11,184 bases of DNA from a bacterium (GTDB lineage: Bacteria; Thermosulfidibacterota; Thermosulfidibacteria; Thermosulfidibacterales; Thermosulfidibacteraceae), in NCBI GenBank assembly GCA_027022065.1, contig JALVZS010000070.1, positions 1 through 11,184 of the forward strand. The letters are read 5' to 3'. The notes under the pieces are model-generated. The model made no database searches. It worked only from the letters and a program-made list of their open reading frames with translations, and was not told where the DNA came from. The position numbers and the translations under genes were made by a program. Position 1 is the stretch's first letter. Every line of letters starts with the position of its first letter. Of the stretch, positions 1 to 7,817 are shown piece by piece.

Positions 1-1120
1 CTATGGCTATCACATCGTTCTCGTAGATCTCCGCCTTTCTTTCGGCTAGATCCTTAAATCTCCTGAAGGCATCCTGAAGCTGCTCCTCGGTAAGCTGGTA
101 TCCCAGCTCCTCCACCTTCTGCTTGAACATGTACAGGCCGGAGCGTTTGGAAAGGGCTATCCTCTGCCTGGGATAGCCTATCTCCTCCGGATTTATGATC
201 TCATAGGTTCTGGGCTCCCTGACCACCGCAAGCCTCATATACTCCATCTTGTGGGCGAAAACCGCATCCCCCACAACAGCCTTGTGAGGAGGAATGGTGT
301 ATCCCGTGATCTTTGAAAAGATGCGGGCAATTCTGTAGAGCTTGGAGCAGTCCGCCTCGGCGTAAAGGCCCAAGCTTTCTCCGTGAAGCTTTAGAGCCAC
401 GAGGATCTCCTCAAGAGCAGCGTTTCCCGCTCTCGTTCCCACACCTGCTATGGTGAGGTGTGCCTGCCTCGTCCCTGCCTCAAGGGCAGCAAAGGTGTTG
501 GCCGTTGCCATGCCCAGATCATCATGGCAGTGGATGCTGAGCATGGTATCCTTCGCCTTTTCCTTCAAAAACGCCACAAGATCTTTAACCATGCTGGGAG
601 TGGCTATTCCCACGGTATCGGATATATTTATGACATCGGCCTTCCCTGCAACAGCCAAGGCAAACTCTGACAGATACCCCCTGTCCGCACGGAAGCTGTC
701 CTCAAAGGTTACCTCAACCTGGTGCCCCTCCTTCTTAACGGCCTCAATAGCCTCAACAACCCTCTCTATCTGCCCCTCCCTATCCATGCCCCTAAGATGG
801 GCAAGGCGTATCTCGGAGCAAGGGGCAGAAATGTGGACCCTACCCCTCTTTACCCCTTCAAGCACCTTTAAGGCTACCTCAAGCTCCTTCTCCACAGGCT
901 TTGAAAGAACAGAAACTATAGGACCTTCTATCTCAAAAACAAGCCTTCTTACAGCATCCTCCTCTTCCCTGCTAAGGGCAGGATAGCCACAGTCAATAAC
1001 ATCTACACCCAGATCTACCAAAGCCCTGGCAAGCTCAACCCTCTCGTCCTCGGTAAAGGAAATTAGAGGAGACTGAGCACCGTCCCTCAAAGTTGTGTCT
1101 AAAATAAAAACCCTATCCAT
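1..1120 (-). CDS. LeuA / homocitrate synthase family acyltransferase, C-terminus cut by the window edge
   Basis: I read a 373-residue open frame that starts with ATG at 1120 and runs off the left edge. AGGAGG lies three bases upstream of the start. It belongs to the DRE-TIM metallolyase family, which condenses acetyl-CoA with a 2-oxo acid (isopropylmalate, homocitrate, citramalate and Re-citrate synthases). The frame opens with DTTLRDGAQSP (residues 8-18). Predicted metal ligands are present: D13, H197 and H199 in HCHDDLG, and N233 in RAGN. The post-barrel region (about 278-373, HKAVVG, FAH, YEIINPEEIG, RSG) aligns with the LeuA linker subdomains. Oddities: the usual SGIHQDG after FAH is replaced by a same-length stretch starting KMEYMRLA, so methionine 295 sits where the conserved histidine belongs, and GERAGN reads GTRAGN. 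The substrate therefore cannot be assigned; Re-citrate synthase is one option. It lies 12 bases after the aminotransferase gene and is probably co-transcribed with it. Family membership is secure; isopropylmalate synthase activity is not. Confidence 0.88.
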   Translation of the reverse strand, partial: MDRVFILDTTLRDGAQSPLISFTEDERVELARALVDLGVDVIDCGYPALSREEEDAVRRLVFEIEGPIVSVLSKPVEKELEVALKVLEGVKRGRVHISAPCSEIRLAHLRGMDREGQIERVVEAIEAVKKEGHQVEVTFEDSFRADRGYLSEFALAVAGKADVINISDTVGIATPSMVKDLVAFLKEKAKDTMLSIHCHDDLGMATANTFAALEAGTRQAHLTIAGVGTRAGNAALEEILVALKLHGESLGLYAEADCSKLYRIARIFSKITGYTIPPHKAVVGDAVFAHKMEYMRLAVVREPRTYEIINPEEIGYPRQRIALSKRSGLYMFKQKVEELGYQLTEEQLQDAFRRFKDLAERKAEIYENDVIAI

Positions 1121-1132
1121 AACCCTCCTCGC

Positions 1133-2338
1133 TTACTTAAGGTTCTTTATCGCTTCCTCTATCCTATCCAATCCTTTCTTTATGTTCTCCATGGAGGTGG
1201 CGTAGGAAAGCCTCGCGCAGTTGTCGTCTCCAAAGGCCACCCCGGGAACAATGGCAACCTTGTATTCTTCAAGAAGGTATGCGGCAAAATCCATAGAGTT
1301 GTTTATGACTTTACCGTTATAGCTCTTTCCGTAAACGCTGGAGAAGTTGGGAAACACATAGAAGGCACCATGGGGCTTGAAGCACTTAACGCCAGGCATG
1401 GAATTGAGTCTTTCAACAATGTAATTTCTCCTTTCCTCAAAGGCCCTTACCATCTCAGAAACCTTGCCCTGAGGCCCTCTTAAAGCCTCAACAGCAGCCT
1501 TCTGGGCTATAGATGTAGGATTGGAAGTAGACTGGCTCTGAAGCTTACTCATGGCAGCAACCACCTCTTTATTGCCACAAACCCAACCTATGCGCCATCC
1601 CGTCATGGAGTAGGTTTTGGAAACCGCATTAACCAGAAGCGTTCTTTCCTTCACCTCAGGAGAGATGGTTGCTATGGAAACGTGCTTTCTTCCGTCGTAA
1701 ATGATCTTTTCGTAAACCTCATCGGAAATGATCCACATGTTGGGATTCTTCCTCAGGATAACCTCCGCAAGCTTTTCCAGCTCTTCCTTCGTATAGGTGG
1801 CTCCCGTGGGATTGCAGGGATAGTTCAGGATAATGGCCTTGGTCCTGTCGGTTATGGCCTCTTCTAGCTCCTCGGGCTGAACTTTAAACTCGTTTTCTTC
1901 CTTAGTGTATATAAAAACGGGCTTTGCCCCAACCAGAACCACCTGATCGGGATACGTAACCCAGTAAGGAGCGGGAATTATAACCTCATCCCCCTCCTCA
2001 AAAAGGGCCATGGCAATGTTGTAAAGGGTGTGCTTCGCACCGCAGGAGACTATAACCTCGCTTCTTTCGTATTTTAACCCTTGCTCCCTCTCACACTTTC
2101 CAATAATGGCGTCCTTAAGCTCGTCAATGCCAGGAACGGGTGTGTACTTGGTGAAACCTTCCTTTATGGCCTTTATTGCAGCCTCTTTTATGTTATCGGG
2201 AGTGTCAAAGTCAGGCTCTCCCGCGCCAAAGCCCACAACATCTATACCCTGGGCCTTCATGGCCTTGGCCTTTGCAGTGATGGTCAGAGTAGGAGAAGGC
2301 TTGATAAGGCTCACCCTCTTTGCGAGTCTTACCTCCAT
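1133..2338 (-). CDS. aspC: Pyridoxal-phosphate aminotransferase, aspartate aminotransferase type (class I)
   Basis: This 401-residue cytosolic enzyme has the usual length of the Thermus/Bacillus-type aspartate aminotransferases, which interconvert aspartate plus 2-oxoglutarate with oxaloacetate plus glutamate. Visible landmarks are GAGEPDFDTP (38-47), the lysine of SCGAKHTLYN (98-107), which matches a substrate-binding lysine in Thermus-type enzymes, and NPTG with N176. DEVY gives D206 and Y209. The PLP Schiff-base lysine is K241 in SKTYSMTGWRIGW, and ARLSYATS near the C-terminus holds the substrate-carboxylate arginine. GGAGG sits seven bases before the ATG. The gene follows nfi after 56 bases and precedes the LeuA-like gene by 12 bases, so it probably belongs to the purB-nfi operon. 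The 56-base gap before it holds no convincing terminator. Exact amino-acid specificity (aspartate, prephenate or a broader range) cannot be read from sequence. Confidence 0.93.
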   Translation of the reverse strand: MEVRLAKRVSLIKPSPTLTITAKAKAMKAQGIDVVGFGAGEPDFDTPDNIKEAAIKAIKEGFTKYTPVPGIDELKDAIIGKCEREQGLKYERSEVIVSCGAKHTLYNIAMALFEEGDEVIIPAPYWVTYPDQVVLVGAKPVFIYTKEENEFKVQPEELEEAITDRTKAIILNYPCNPTGATYTKEELEKLAEVILRKNPNMWIISDEVYEKIIYDGRKHVSIATISPEVKERTLLVNAVSKTYSMTGWRIGWVCGNKEVVAAMSKLQSQSTSNPTSIAQKAAVEALRGPQGKVSEMVRAFEERRNYIVERLNSMPGVKCFKPHGAFYVFPNFSSVYGKSYNGKVINNSMDFAAYLLEEYKVAIVPGVAFGDDNCARLSYATSMENIKKGLDRIEEAIKNLK

Positions 2339-2394
2339 TTTTCACCCTCCAAAAAACTTTTTAAGCATAAACCCACCACTCTTTAAACAGAAAG

Positions 2395-3105
2395 TCAACT
2401 AAAATCAAAAAGGGAGGTTTGGGAAGAGCCTTCCTGCATTTTTCTTCTGTACTCGTTAACCGCTATGTGCGCTTGACGGGTGGGCTCGGGAAGCCTGTAC
2501 TTTGTGCAGCAGGAAAGGGTAAATCTGATGGCGAAATCCAAGTTGCATCTATGGCCCACAGATACAAATACGGGCTTAACCCCCTTCCTTGTTCTCAAAA
2601 CAGCACCTATCACCTCCCCATTGTCCATAAGAAGGCTGTAATCCCCTTTATTTTCGCCAGGCTCCTTGTAGGAACCAACAAGCCTCGTTTTTGCCACCCC
2701 TATACTGGGCTTATCAAACAGAACGCCCAGATGGGAGGCGATGCCGAACCTCCTCGGATGGGCGATTCCCTGACCATCCACCATGAATATGTCAGGTTCC
2801 GTTTTGAGTTTCTCAAGAGCCTTGACTATTATGGGACTTTCTCTGAAGGACAGAAGGCCAGGTATATAAACCATGGGAATCTTTAAGTTTGCTGTGGCCA
2901 CCTCCACCACCTCAAGCTCTGGATACTTCATAACCACAACGGCAGCATATCCCTCCTCGTCATCTTTGCTGGTGGAAACATCAATGCCAGCCACATACCT
3001 GATGCTAGGACTCCCAACAGACACCACTTTTTTGGACATCTCCCGCTGAAGCCTTATAGCCTCATCCGGTGAAAGATCCCACGAATGGGAAAACTTCAGC
3101 TTCAA
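2395..3105 (-). CDS. nfi: Endonuclease V (deoxyinosine-specific DNA repair nuclease)
   Basis: Endonuclease V nicks DNA (in some organisms RNA) one nucleotide 3' of inosine and so starts repair of deaminated adenine. The protein has 236 residues, slightly longer than the roughly 225 of the Thermotoga enzyme. Family motifs appear in order: AGIDVS with D42, [10 protein letters not shown] with the wedge tyrosine Y80 and catalytic E89, [10 protein letters not shown] with D110, GVAKTRL with K139, SVGHR, and [12 protein letters not shown] with H213. The start is a TTG codon at 3105, supported by a four-base TTGA overlap with the purB stop and by AGGAGG seven bases upstream. The extra length is a short tail ending QTSLFDFS, which resembles a sliding-clamp-binding peptide (Q229 to F233). 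It is translationally coupled to purB. Repair of inosine next to a purine gene may just reflect operon packing. Confidence 0.96.
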   Translation of the reverse strand: MKLKFSHSWDLSPDEAIRLQREMSKKVVSVGSPSIRYVAGIDVSTSKDDEEGYAAVVVMKYPELEVVEVATANLKIPMVYIPGLLSFRESPIIVKALEKLKTEPDIFMVDGQGIAHPRRFGIASHLGVLFDKPSIGVAKTRLVGSYKEPGENKGDYSLLMDNGEVIGAVLRTRKGVKPVFVSVGHRCNLDFAIRFTLSCCTKYRLPEPTRQAHIAVNEYRRKMQEGSSQTSLFDFS

Positions 3106-4526
3106 ACCCTTACCTCCTCCACCTCTTCAATTAAGTGGCCGTACTTTTTAAGGATTGGTTCAACCTCCTCTTTCACAAACTCCTCTACCTGAGAAGGGGC
3201 TCTTCCAACGAAACGAGAGGGATCAAGCATACCTTCTATCTCCTTCCTTGTAAGCCTGAACTCAGGATCTGAAGCAACCATATCTATGAGCCTGTTCTCC
3301 TCTCCCTCCTTTACCTTTTTTGCCGCCTCAAAGGCGTATCTTCTTATCCTGTCGTGCAGAGCCTGCCTATCCCCTCCCCTCTTCACCGCCTCCATGAGGA
3401 TCTCCTCCATGGCTATAAAGGGAAGCTCCTGCTGAAGGCGCTTCTCTATCACTTTTGGATAAACCACAAGCCCCCTCACCACATTGGCTACAAGGATGAG
3501 CACAGCGTCAATGCCCATGAACATTTCTGGAATGGCAATACGCCTTATAGCAGAGTCGTCCAAAGTTCTCTCCATCCACTGGGTAGCGTGGGTGTACTCA
3601 AAGCACTCTATAAGAGACATGACAAACCTTGAAAGGGCGCATATCCTCTCGCTCTTCATAGGATTGCGTTTGTAAGGCATGGCGGACGAGCCCACCTGCT
3701 TCTCTCCAAAAGGCTCCTCAAGCTCACCAAAGGACATAAGTATCCTTATATCTGTAGCCATCTTATGGGCAGACTGGGCTATGCCGGAAAGGGCTTGAGC
3801 CACAAGATAATCCTGCTTCCTCGTGTATGTCTGTCCGGTTATGATAAAGACCTTATCAAAGCCGAATTTTTCCGCCACCATTTTATCAAGAAGCTTTACC
3901 TTCTCCTCGTCCCCGTTAAAGAGCTTCATAAAACTATCCTGGGTTCCCGTGGTTCCTTTAACGCCTCTGAACTTGAGATTTTCAAGAATGAACTCAAGGC
4001 TTTTAAAGTCCTCAACAAAGTCCTGAAGCCAGAGAGCCGCCCTCTTCCCAACGGTAGTGGGCTGGGCCACCTGAAGGTGGGTGTAGCCTAGGCAGGGAAG
4101 ATCCTGGTACTTCAGGGCAAAGTTTTTGAGAAGGGAAATCACATTAACCAGCCTCTTTTTAACTATGTTCAAAGCATTCCTAATGATTATCACATCCGTG
4201 TTGTCCGTAACAAAGCAGCTCGTTGCGCCAAGGTGTATTATAGGCCGGGCCTTTGGACATTGTTCACCAAAGGCGTGTATATGAGCCATCACATCGTGCT
4301 TCAGCTCCCTTTCTAGCTCGGCGGCCCTTTCAAGGTTTAAATTATCCGCATTTTTCTTCATCTCCTCTATCTGCTCATCGGTTATGGGAAGACCAAGCTC
4401 TTTTTCTGCCTCAGCCAAAGCTATCCACAAAAGCCTCCAAGTTTTGAACCTGTTAGAGGGAGAAAACAACTCAACCATCTCACGGGAAGCATACCTCTCA
4501 ACGAGGGGATGAGAAAAGGCGGACAT
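3102..4526 (-). CDS. purB: Adenylosuccinate lyase, long (human/clostridial-like) form
   Basis: PurB cleaves SAICAR to AICAR and adenylosuccinate to AMP, each releasing fumarate, in de novo purine synthesis. I choose the ATG at 4526 (474 residues) because AGGAGG lies six bases upstream and the product begins like its family (RYASREM, 11-17). The 21 extra upstream in-frame residues would be encoded across a terminator hairpin and look spurious. Landmarks: H77 in [21 protein letters not shown] (98-111), H150 in GYTHLQ, KGTTGTQ (190-196), GQTYTRK (231-237) and the fumarase/lyase signature [11 protein letters not shown] (279-289) with the catalytic serine region. The sequence matches the approximately 475-485 residue human and clostridial type rather than the roughly 431-residue Bacillus/Thermotoga type. 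One oddity is valine 153 where THxQPAQ normally has proline. It heads the group purB-nfi-aminotransferase-LeuA-like and overlaps nfi by four bases. Confidence 0.96.
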   Translation of the reverse strand: MSAFSHPLVERYASREMVELFSPSNRFKTWRLLWIALAEAEKELGLPITDEQIEEMKKNADNLNLERAAELERELKHDVMAHIHAFGEQCPKARPIIHLGATSCFVTDNTDVIIIRNALNIVKKRLVNVISLLKNFALKYQDLPCLGYTHLQVAQPTTVGKRAALWLQDFVEDFKSLEFILENLKFRGVKGTTGTQDSFMKLFNGDEEKVKLLDKMVAEKFGFDKVFIITGQTYTRKQDYLVAQALSGIAQSAHKMATDIRILMSFGELEEPFGEKQVGSSAMPYKRNPMKSERICALSRFVMSLIECFEYTHATQWMERTLDDSAIRRIAIPEMFMGIDAVLILVANVVRGLVVYPKVIEKRLQQELPFIAMEEILMEAVKRGGDRQALHDRIRRYAFEAAKKVKEGEENRLIDMVASDPEFRLTRKEIEGMLDPSRFVGRAPSQVEEFVKEEVEPILKKYGHLIEEVEEVRV

Positions 4527-4540
4527 ACCAAACCTCCTGC

Positions 4541-4577
4541 AATAAAATAAGGGCCGGCACACGAGGCACCGGCCCTT
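4541..4577 (-). terminator. Intrinsic terminator between hppA and purB
   Basis: A perfect nine-base-pair stem (AAGGGCCGG / CCGGCCCTT, arms at 4549-4557 and 4569-4577) with an 11-base loop is followed on the minus strand by ATTTTATT. This suits Rho-independent termination of the prs-rplY-pth-hppA transcript. The purB ribosome binding site AGGAGG (4533-4538) starts only two bases after the T-rich run, so the element may act as an attenuator rather than a plain end. Confidence 0.8.
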
Positions 4578-4578
4578 T

Positions 4579-4605
4579 ATGTGAAACACTGGCTTATTTC
4601 ACCAT
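4579..4605 (-). other. Small inverted repeat spanning the hppA stop codon
   Basis: ATGTGAAA (4579-4586) and TTTCACCAT (4597-4605) pair with a single bulged base and enclose the hppA stop codon at 4594-4596. On the transcript this would form a weak A/U-rich hairpin immediately 5' of the hppA-purB terminator. It may be chance, or an alternative fold beside the terminator stem. I see no sequence extending it into a clear antiterminator. Confidence 0.35.
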
Positions 4606-6582
4606 GTGCTTGAGAAGCGGAGCAATGGTCAAAGAAACTATAGACATGAGTTTAATAAGGATGTTCATGGAGGGGCCTGTGGTGTCCTTGAAGGGATCTC
4701 CTACCGTATCTCCCACAACTGCAGCCTTATGGGCCTCAGATCCCTTACCTCCGAAGTGTCCCGCCTCTATGTACTTCTTCGCATTGTCCCAGGCACCACC
4801 GGCGTTGGCCATCATGATACCAAGAAGCACTCCGGAAAGCGTGGCACCGGCAAGCATACCGCCAAGGGCCTCAGGACCCAAAAGGAAGCCCACAACGGGA
4901 GGAGCAATAACAGCGCTGAGGCCAGGAGCGATCATCTCCTTAAGTGCGTTGACAGTAGCTATGTCCACGCACCTAGCAGGATCAGGTTTGGCCTTACCCT
5001 CAAGCAGACCAGGTATTTCCCTGAACTGGCGCCTTATCTCCTCAACCATGGCAAAGGCGGCCCTACCAACCGCCCTCATGGTCATGGCGCCAAGCACAAA
5101 GGGAATGGCACCACCGATGAAGATACCAGCAACCACATCGGCTTTCGTAACGTCAATGGTCTTAAGGCCCACCGTAGAGGCATAGGCGGAGAATAGAGCA
5201 AGGGCCGTCATGGCCGCAGAACCGATGGCAAATCCTTTACCTATAGCAGCAGTGGTATTGCCAAGGGCATCTAAGCTGTCTGTGATCCTTCTTGTCTCAG
5301 GACCAAGGCCAGCCATCTCAGCAATACCACCAGCATTATCAGCCACAGGACCGTAGGCGTCAACGGACATGGTCACGCCAATGGTTCCCAGCATACCCAC
5401 AGCAGTTAGGGCTATACCGTAAAGGCCAGCAGCCTTGTAGGCAAAGAACACACCCAAAGCTATGAGAAGCAGAGGTATACCAACACTCTCCATACCAACG
5501 GCAAAGCCATGGATGATGTCGGTAGCCGCTCCTGTTTGAGCAGACTCAGCAATACCCACAATGGGCTTTCCAGAGGTGTAGTACTCGGTGATGAGACCAA
5601 TAGCTATTCCCACAACGGTACCAATCACAATAGCCCAGAAGACGCCCACAGGAAGGCCCAGTCCCTTTGATATGGGGTATGCAAGTAGCATGAAGAGGAT
5701 AGCTGCAACAAAGGTGGAATAACGAAGTGCTGCTGCAGGGTTCATGTTCTTAAAAATAACCATACAGAAAACAGCAATAATAGAAGCACAAAGACCCGCC
5801 ATGATCATAATAATGGGAAATACCATCCACCTGAAGGTCTCCTGAGGAGCAAGTCCCATGGAAACAGCAATGGCTATACAGGCAACCACAGACTCCACAT
5901 AGGACTCAAACAGGTCCGCTCCCATTCCAGCCACATCACCCACATTGTCGCCAACGTTGTCCGCAATAACACCAGGGTTCCTCGGATCGTCCTCGGGAAT
6001 ACCCGCCTCAATCTTACCAACCAGATCCGCTCCCACATCGGCACTCTTTGTGTATATTCCACCACCAACCCTTGCGAACAGGGCGAAGAAGGAAGCCCCC
6101 ATGGCAAAGCCGTTCAAAACAGAAGGCTGAACCTCTCCAAATAGAAGAAACAGTATACTAAGCCCCAAGAGACCCAGGCTAGCAACGGAAAGACCCATAA
6201 CCGCTCCACTGAAGAAGGCAGTGGCAAGGGCCCTGTCCTGACCGTACTGATTGGCAGCAGCAGCAGTCCTCACATTACCTCTAGTTGCAGCTTTCATCCC
6301 AAAGAATCCAGCCAGAGCCGAACAGAAGGCTCCAACAACAAAAGCTATACCCGTCCATATACCTAGAAAGATGGCAAGAAGCACAGCCACAACTATAACG
6401 AAGATGGAAACAATCTTATACTCCCTCTTTAGAAAGGCCATAGCACCTTCGTGGATCATCTCGGATATTTCAAACATAGTTTCGTTACCTGTGGGCTGGG
6501 ATTTAACATACATAAATATCAACCCAGCAACCACTAGCCCTATGATACCCAAGATGGGACCATATACCACCCAGTATTCCAT
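4594..6582 (-). CDS. hppA: K+-dependent-type membrane-bound ion-pumping pyrophosphatase
   Basis: This 662-residue integral membrane enzyme hydrolyses pyrophosphate and pumps H+ and/or Na+ across the cytoplasmic membrane. It is strongly hydrophobic, in keeping with the 16 helices of the family. Substrate and metal-binding motifs are intact: [20 protein letters not shown] (173-192), DNVGDNVGD (208-216), [12 protein letters not shown] (408-419), DNAKKYIE (599-606) and [15 protein letters not shown] (624-638). In [10 protein letters not shown] (441-450) alanine 445 and glycine 448 match the K+-dependent class, whereas K+-independent enzymes carry lysine and threonine there. LFESYVES places glutamates at both 226 and 230, positions linked to Na+ and H+ pumping respectively, so ion specificity is left open. 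The start is fixed by AAGGAGGTG and lies two bases after the pth stop. A terminator follows, so hppA ends the prs-rplY-pth-hppA unit. Confidence 0.97.
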   Translation of the reverse strand: MEYWVVYGPILGIIGLVVAGLIFMYVKSQPTGNETMFEISEMIHEGAMAFLKREYKIVSIFVIVVAVLLAIFLGIWTGIAFVVGAFCSALAGFFGMKAATRGNVRTAAAANQYGQDRALATAFFSGAVMGLSVASLGLLGLSILFLLFGEVQPSVLNGFAMGASFFALFARVGGGIYTKSADVGADLVGKIEAGIPEDDPRNPGVIADNVGDNVGDVAGMGADLFESYVESVVACIAIAVSMGLAPQETFRWMVFPIIMIMAGLCASIIAVFCMVIFKNMNPAAALRYSTFVAAILFMLLAYPISKGLGLPVGVFWAIVIGTVVGIAIGLITEYYTSGKPIVGIAESAQTGAATDIIHGFAVGMESVGIPLLLIALGVFFAYKAAGLYGIALTAVGMLGTIGVTMSVDAYGPVADNAGGIAEMAGLGPETRRITDSLDALGNTTAAIGKGFAIGSAAMTALALFSAYASTVGLKTIDVTKADVVAGIFIGGAIPFVLGAMTMRAVGRAAFAMVEEIRRQFREIPGLLEGKAKPDPARCVDIATVNALKEMIAPGLSAVIAPPVVGFLLGPEALGGMLAGATLSGVLLGIMMANAGGAWDNAKKYIEAGHFGGKGSEAHKAAVVGDTVGDPFKDTTGPSMNILIKLMSIVSLTIAPLLKHMVK

Positions 6583-6584
6583 AA

Positions 6585-7193
6585 CTACACCTCCTTAATT
6601 GGGGTAGAGTAAGTCTTCTGCCTAGTGTTACATTTTTCCATGGCCCTATCTATACCACAGAGCACAAAATCTTCAATACACCTTATAGCCTTCTCAAAAG
6701 CGGGTTTCAGTCTATTTAAATCCTGTTCAGTAAGAGGCGAAAGCAGCCATTCAACAATGGCCTCTCTGTCCCTTTCCCTGCCAGGGGGGCGACCTGTGCC
6801 TATTCTTAATCTGGCAAAATCGCTGCAACCGGTCTCTCCTATAACAGACATTAATCCCCTGTGCCCCCCATGTCCTCCTCCCCTTTTCATTCTCACATCA
6901 CCCTCTGGAAGGTCCAGATCATCGTGGATTATGATAACAGTGTTTGGATCAACAGCCACCTTAGAAAACCACTCAGAAGCAGCAGCTCCAGAGCAGTTCA
7001 TGTAGGTTAAAGGCTTAATCAAGATCACCTTCTCTTCACGAAAAATCCCCTCTCCGTATAAAGAAAAATCCCCCTCTTTATTGAGGGGGATTCTCCAACG
7101 CTCAGAGAGCATGTCTATCACAATATGACCAAAGTTATGCCTGCTGAACTTGTATTCCTCTCCTGGGTTTCCCAAGCCGATAATGAGTTTCAT
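6585..7193 (-). CDS. pth: Peptidyl-tRNA hydrolase
   Basis: Pth frees tRNA from peptidyl-tRNAs that drop off the ribosome, hydrolysing the ester between peptide and tRNA in the cytosol. The 202-residue length is normal (E. coli 194). Motifs: GLGNPG with N9, SRHNFG with catalytic H19, [10 protein letters not shown] with N66, HDDLDLPEG with D91, and [10 protein letters not shown] with H111. The E. coli asparagine after that histidine is arginine here. RIGTGRPPG (130-138) follows. The start at 7193 lies three bases after the rplY stop and has no good Shine-Dalgarno sequence, so initiation probably depends on ribosomes ending rplY. The rplY-pth pairing is very common in bacteria. The last codons carry the hppA ribosome binding site. 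Confidence 0.97.
   Translation of the reverse strand: MKLIIGLGNPGEEYKFSRHNFGHIVIDMLSERWRIPLNKEGDFSLYGEGIFREEKVILIKPLTYMNCSGAAASEWFSKVAVDPNTVIIIHDDLDLPEGDVRMKRGGGHGGHRGLMSVIGETGCSDFARLRIGTGRPPGRERDREAIVEWLLSPLTEQDLNRLKPAFEKAIRCIEDFVLCGIDRAMEKCNTRQKTYSTPIKEV
6588..6596 (-). promoter_or_regulatory. hppA ribosome binding site embedded in the end of pth
   Basis: The near-perfect Shine-Dalgarno AAGGAGGTG encodes the last three residues (Lys-Glu-Val) of pth. The pth stop TAG follows directly, and the hppA ATG starts two bases later. Ribosomes finishing pth therefore stop over the hppA initiation site, which supports translational coupling and fixes the hppA start. Confidence 0.85.
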
Positions 7194-7196
7194 AGA

Positions 7197-7793
7197 CTAC
7201 TCGGCGGCAGGAAGCTCCTCTCCCTCCTCTGCGGTTTCCTCCTCTTCAGGTGCCACAACGGTTACCACAGGCTGTTCAGGATCCTCCAGTATTCTGATAC
7301 CCTCAGGTGGCTGTATATTTCTAACGAACAAGGTATCACCAAGGTCCAGATGGCTTACATCAATAACAAGCTCCTCTATAATGTTCCTGGGCAAACACTC
7401 TATCTCTATCTCGTCCATCAGTATTTCCAGTGTACCACCCTTCTTAACACCTATTGCCTCACCCACAACCTTCAGAGGAACCGCAAGGGATATCATCTTA
7501 CCGTAGGTAACTTCGTAGAAGTCCACGTGCAACACTTCTCCTGTAACAGGGTGCTTCTGCACATCTTTAATAATCACATCCTTCTCGCCAACACCCTCTA
7601 TATTGAGCTTCCAGATCTTGGCCTCGCTGACCTCTCCCTTAAGGTGCTTGACAATGCTCTTTGCAACAACAGCTAGGGGTTTATTACCCAATTCTCCACC
7701 ATATATAACAGCAGGTACAAATCCTTTTCTACGAAGCTTCCTTGCCTCTCCTTTTCCTCTGCCTTCTCTAAATACCGCCTGGAAAACCTCCAT
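7197..7793 (-). CDS. rplY: Ribosomal protein bL25, long CTC/TL5 form
   Basis: bL25 binds 5S rRNA in the central protuberance of the large ribosomal subunit. The 198-residue form has two parts. The N-terminal 5S-binding domain (about 1-92) includes GKGEARKLRRKGFVPAVIYG and KHPVTGEVLHVDF. The C-terminal beta-rich CTC/TL5 domain (about 95-180) includes PRNI and HLDLGDTLFV. A very acidic tail (182-198) completes it. I choose ATG 7793 because GGAGG lies seven bases upstream. A GTG one codon earlier is in frame but too close to the Shine-Dalgarno. The gene follows prs after 24 bases and precedes pth by three, the standard prs-rplY-pth order. The long form is usual outside enterobacteria. Confidence 0.96.
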   Translation of the reverse strand: MEVFQAVFREGRGKGEARKLRRKGFVPAVIYGGELGNKPLAVVAKSIVKHLKGEVSEAKIWKLNIEGVGEKDVIIKDVQKHPVTGEVLHVDFYEVTYGKMISLAVPLKVVGEAIGVKKGGTLEILMDEIEIECLPRNIIEELVIDVSHLDLGDTLFVRNIQPPEGIRILEDPEQPVVTVVAPEEEETAEEGEELPAAE

Positions 7794-7817
7794 CACACCA
7801 CCTCCAAAAGATATCAG

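Noticed and set aside
450-986. Plus-strand open frame of 178 codons opposite the LeuA-like gene
   Set aside because: It is antisense to a gene with clear conserved motifs. Its product is serine/threonine-rich with no recognisable domain, typical of a shadow frame.
2372-2396. TTGACT at the end of nfi as a promoter for the aminotransferase gene
   Set aside because: No acceptable -10 lies at 16-18 bases. The TATGCT seen nearby is 23 bases away.
4527-4589. Upstream extension of purB by 21 codons
   Set aside because: It would be translated across the terminator stem and the purB Shine-Dalgarno. The ATG at 4526 has ideal spacing and fits the family start.
4606-5196. Two long overlapping plus-strand frames opposite the 3' end of hppA
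   Set aside because: Both are antisense to conserved pyrophosphatase motifs, and the products are low-complexity without domains.
7125-7676. Plus-strand open frame of 183 codons opposite rplY
   Set aside because: It lies antisense to the well-supported rplY gene, has no Shine-Dalgarno and no family resemblance.
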